DNA of 28,536 bases from a virus, in the IMG/VR virus record IMGVR_UViG_3300025940_000019, positions 1 through 28,536 of that record. One strand, given 5' to 3'. The notes under the pieces are model-generated. The model was not told the DNA's origin. It did no database searches and was given only the letters and a program-made list of their open reading frames with translations. A program made the position numbers and the translations under genes. Position 1 is the stretch's first letter, and each line of letters starts with the position of its first letter. Below, piece after piece: positions 27,746 to 28,536 of the stretch.

Positions 27746-28536
27746 GCGAACGCGACCAGCGGCTCGCCCTCATTCACTCAGTCACGCAGACCGCCGCCGA
27801 CGGCGACCGTGACCTGAGCGACCAGGATCGCGAAACGATCACCGCGGCTCGCACCCGCGTCGCCGCGATCGACGCGCAGGTCGACCTGCTCGCCGACGAC
27901 CTCGAAATGTCCGACACGGTCCGCGATCGCCTGTCGCGGCTGCAGCCTGGGACGGTCAGCGCGGGCACGGTCCAGTACCGCAGCGCGGGCGAACTGCTGC
28001 ACGACATGCTGCACCAGCACGACCGCGAGGCGCAGCACCGTTACGGCCGCTTCCTGTCGCGCGCCGCGGAGCACATGGGCACGACGGCGGCGAACACTGT
28101 GCCCGTCGCTGGTGGCTTCGGCGCGCTGCTCGTCGCACCTGTGATCGGGCCCGTCGCCGACGTGTCGCCGCAGGGGCGCCCGTTCCTGTCGGCGATGGGC
28201 GTCACGCCTGCGCCGTCCGCGATGAGTTTTATGCGCCCTCGCATCGTGGACCCTGACCTCGACACGGGCGTCGCGCCGCAGTCGAAGGAAAAGGCCGAAC
28301 TGGTCAGCAAAAAGTTCGACTTCGCTGCCGACACGCTGACGCTCGTCACGGTCGGCGGGTACCTGAACGTGTCGCAGCAACTGCAGTCGCTGGTGCCGTC
28401 GAGCCTCGACGTGATCGTCGGGCAGATGAACAAGCGTCTGGCGCGCGCCACTGAGTTCGCCGCGATCACCGAACTCGAAAAGTCGGGCGCGAAGATCACG
28501 CTTGCCGCGGGCGCCGACGGGCCGACGATCCTGCAG
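27715..28536 (+). CDS. Major capsid protein, HK97 fold, 5' part
   Basis: ATG 27715 has AAAGG ten bases upstream. The frame runs off the window end and continues at base 100 after merging the identical ends (418 residues in all). Residues 1-100 are a charged helical delta domain (LLERLVSERDQRLALIHSVT, DRETITAARTRVAAID) that acts as internal scaffold and is removed by the prohead protease. The body then shows GGFGALLVAPVIGPVADV, PFLSAMGVTPAPSAMSF and GGYLNVSQQLQSLVPSSLDVI, the N-arm and E-loop/spine pattern of HK97 capsids. The 3' part is at 1-534. Confidence 0.92.
   Translation, partial: MPDALLERLVSERDQRLALIHSVTQTAADGDRDLSDQDRETITAARTRVAAIDAQVDLLADDLEMSDTVRDRLSRLQPGTVSAGTVQYRSAGELLHDMLHQHDREAQHRYGRFLSRAAEHMGTTAANTVPVAGGFGALLVAPVIGPVADVSPQGRPFLSAMGVTPAPSAMSFMRPRIVDPDLDTGVAPQSKEKAELVSKKFDFAADTLTLVTVGGYLNVSQQLQSLVPSSLDVIVGQMNKRLARATEFAAITELEKSGAKITLAAGADGPTILQ
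28438..28536. repeat. Terminal direct repeat, right copy
   Basis: Identical to bases 1-99; the sign of a circular contig. The codon phase of the capsid gene agrees across both copies. Confidence 0.93.

Overview
The window is one complete small phage genome that was assembled as a circle and opened inside the major capsid gene. Bases 1-99 are identical to 28438-28536, and the capsid reading frame runs unbroken across that join, so the unique length is about 28,437 bp. By eye it is about two-thirds G+C, has no tRNA or rRNA genes that I can see, and packs about 48 genes, most overlapping the next by 1-4 bases (ATGA, GTGA, TGATG). The likely host is an actinomycete. The reasons are the G+C content, frequent GTG starts, three promoter-like TANNNT boxes sitting 6-7 bases before start codons (the actinobacterial leaderless layout), the families of tail and replication proteins, and an amidase plus lipoproteins suited to a Gram-positive wall. 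The virion is siphovirus-like with an HK97-type head. A large serine integrase suggests a temperate lifestyle.

Layout. Packaging and head: 23802-28536 then 1-1423 (HNH endonuclease, large terminase, portal, prohead protease, capsid, an Ig-like decoration candidate, head-tail connector). Tail: 1420-9612 (terminator-like, major tail, tape measure, baseplate hub, two large fibres with Fn-III and C1q-like modules). Lysis and wall: 9621-12119 (amidase, holin candidate, transglycosylase lipoprotein, a sortase-fold lipoprotein that lacks the catalytic Cys, tiny membrane peptides). Small-gene operon: 12238-13215. Leftward lipoprotein pair: 13943-13228. Integration: 14122-16183, closed by a terminator hairpin at 16228-16262. 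Leftward small operon: 17295-16268. Divergent control region: 17296-17418. Early rightward operon: 17419-23503 (two Cro/C1-type HTH proteins, PD-(D/E)XK and RecB-type nucleases, an SSB-like protein, zinc proteins, a RepA-like ATPase). A gene-free 298-bp stretch (23504-23801) separates early from packaging genes; a cluster of CTAAG repeats starts in the end of the ATPase gene and extends into it, making a candidate origin.

How it fits together. Early genes probably load a RepA/DnaB-type ATPase at the CTAAG cluster and process DNA with host polymerases, as no polymerase is encoded. Late genes build the virion and end in wall-degrading proteins. The leftward operons on both sides of the integrase look like genes expressed in the lysogen.

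The most striking signals are: complete absence of the tetramer AGCT and strong depletion of CCGG across the whole genome, visible in synonymous codon choice; the sortase-like lipoprotein without its cysteine; the CTAAG cluster; a 42-bp-period repeat directly before the capsid gene; a large serine integrase without zinc-ribbon cysteines; and a duplicated integrase N-terminus on the gene before it.
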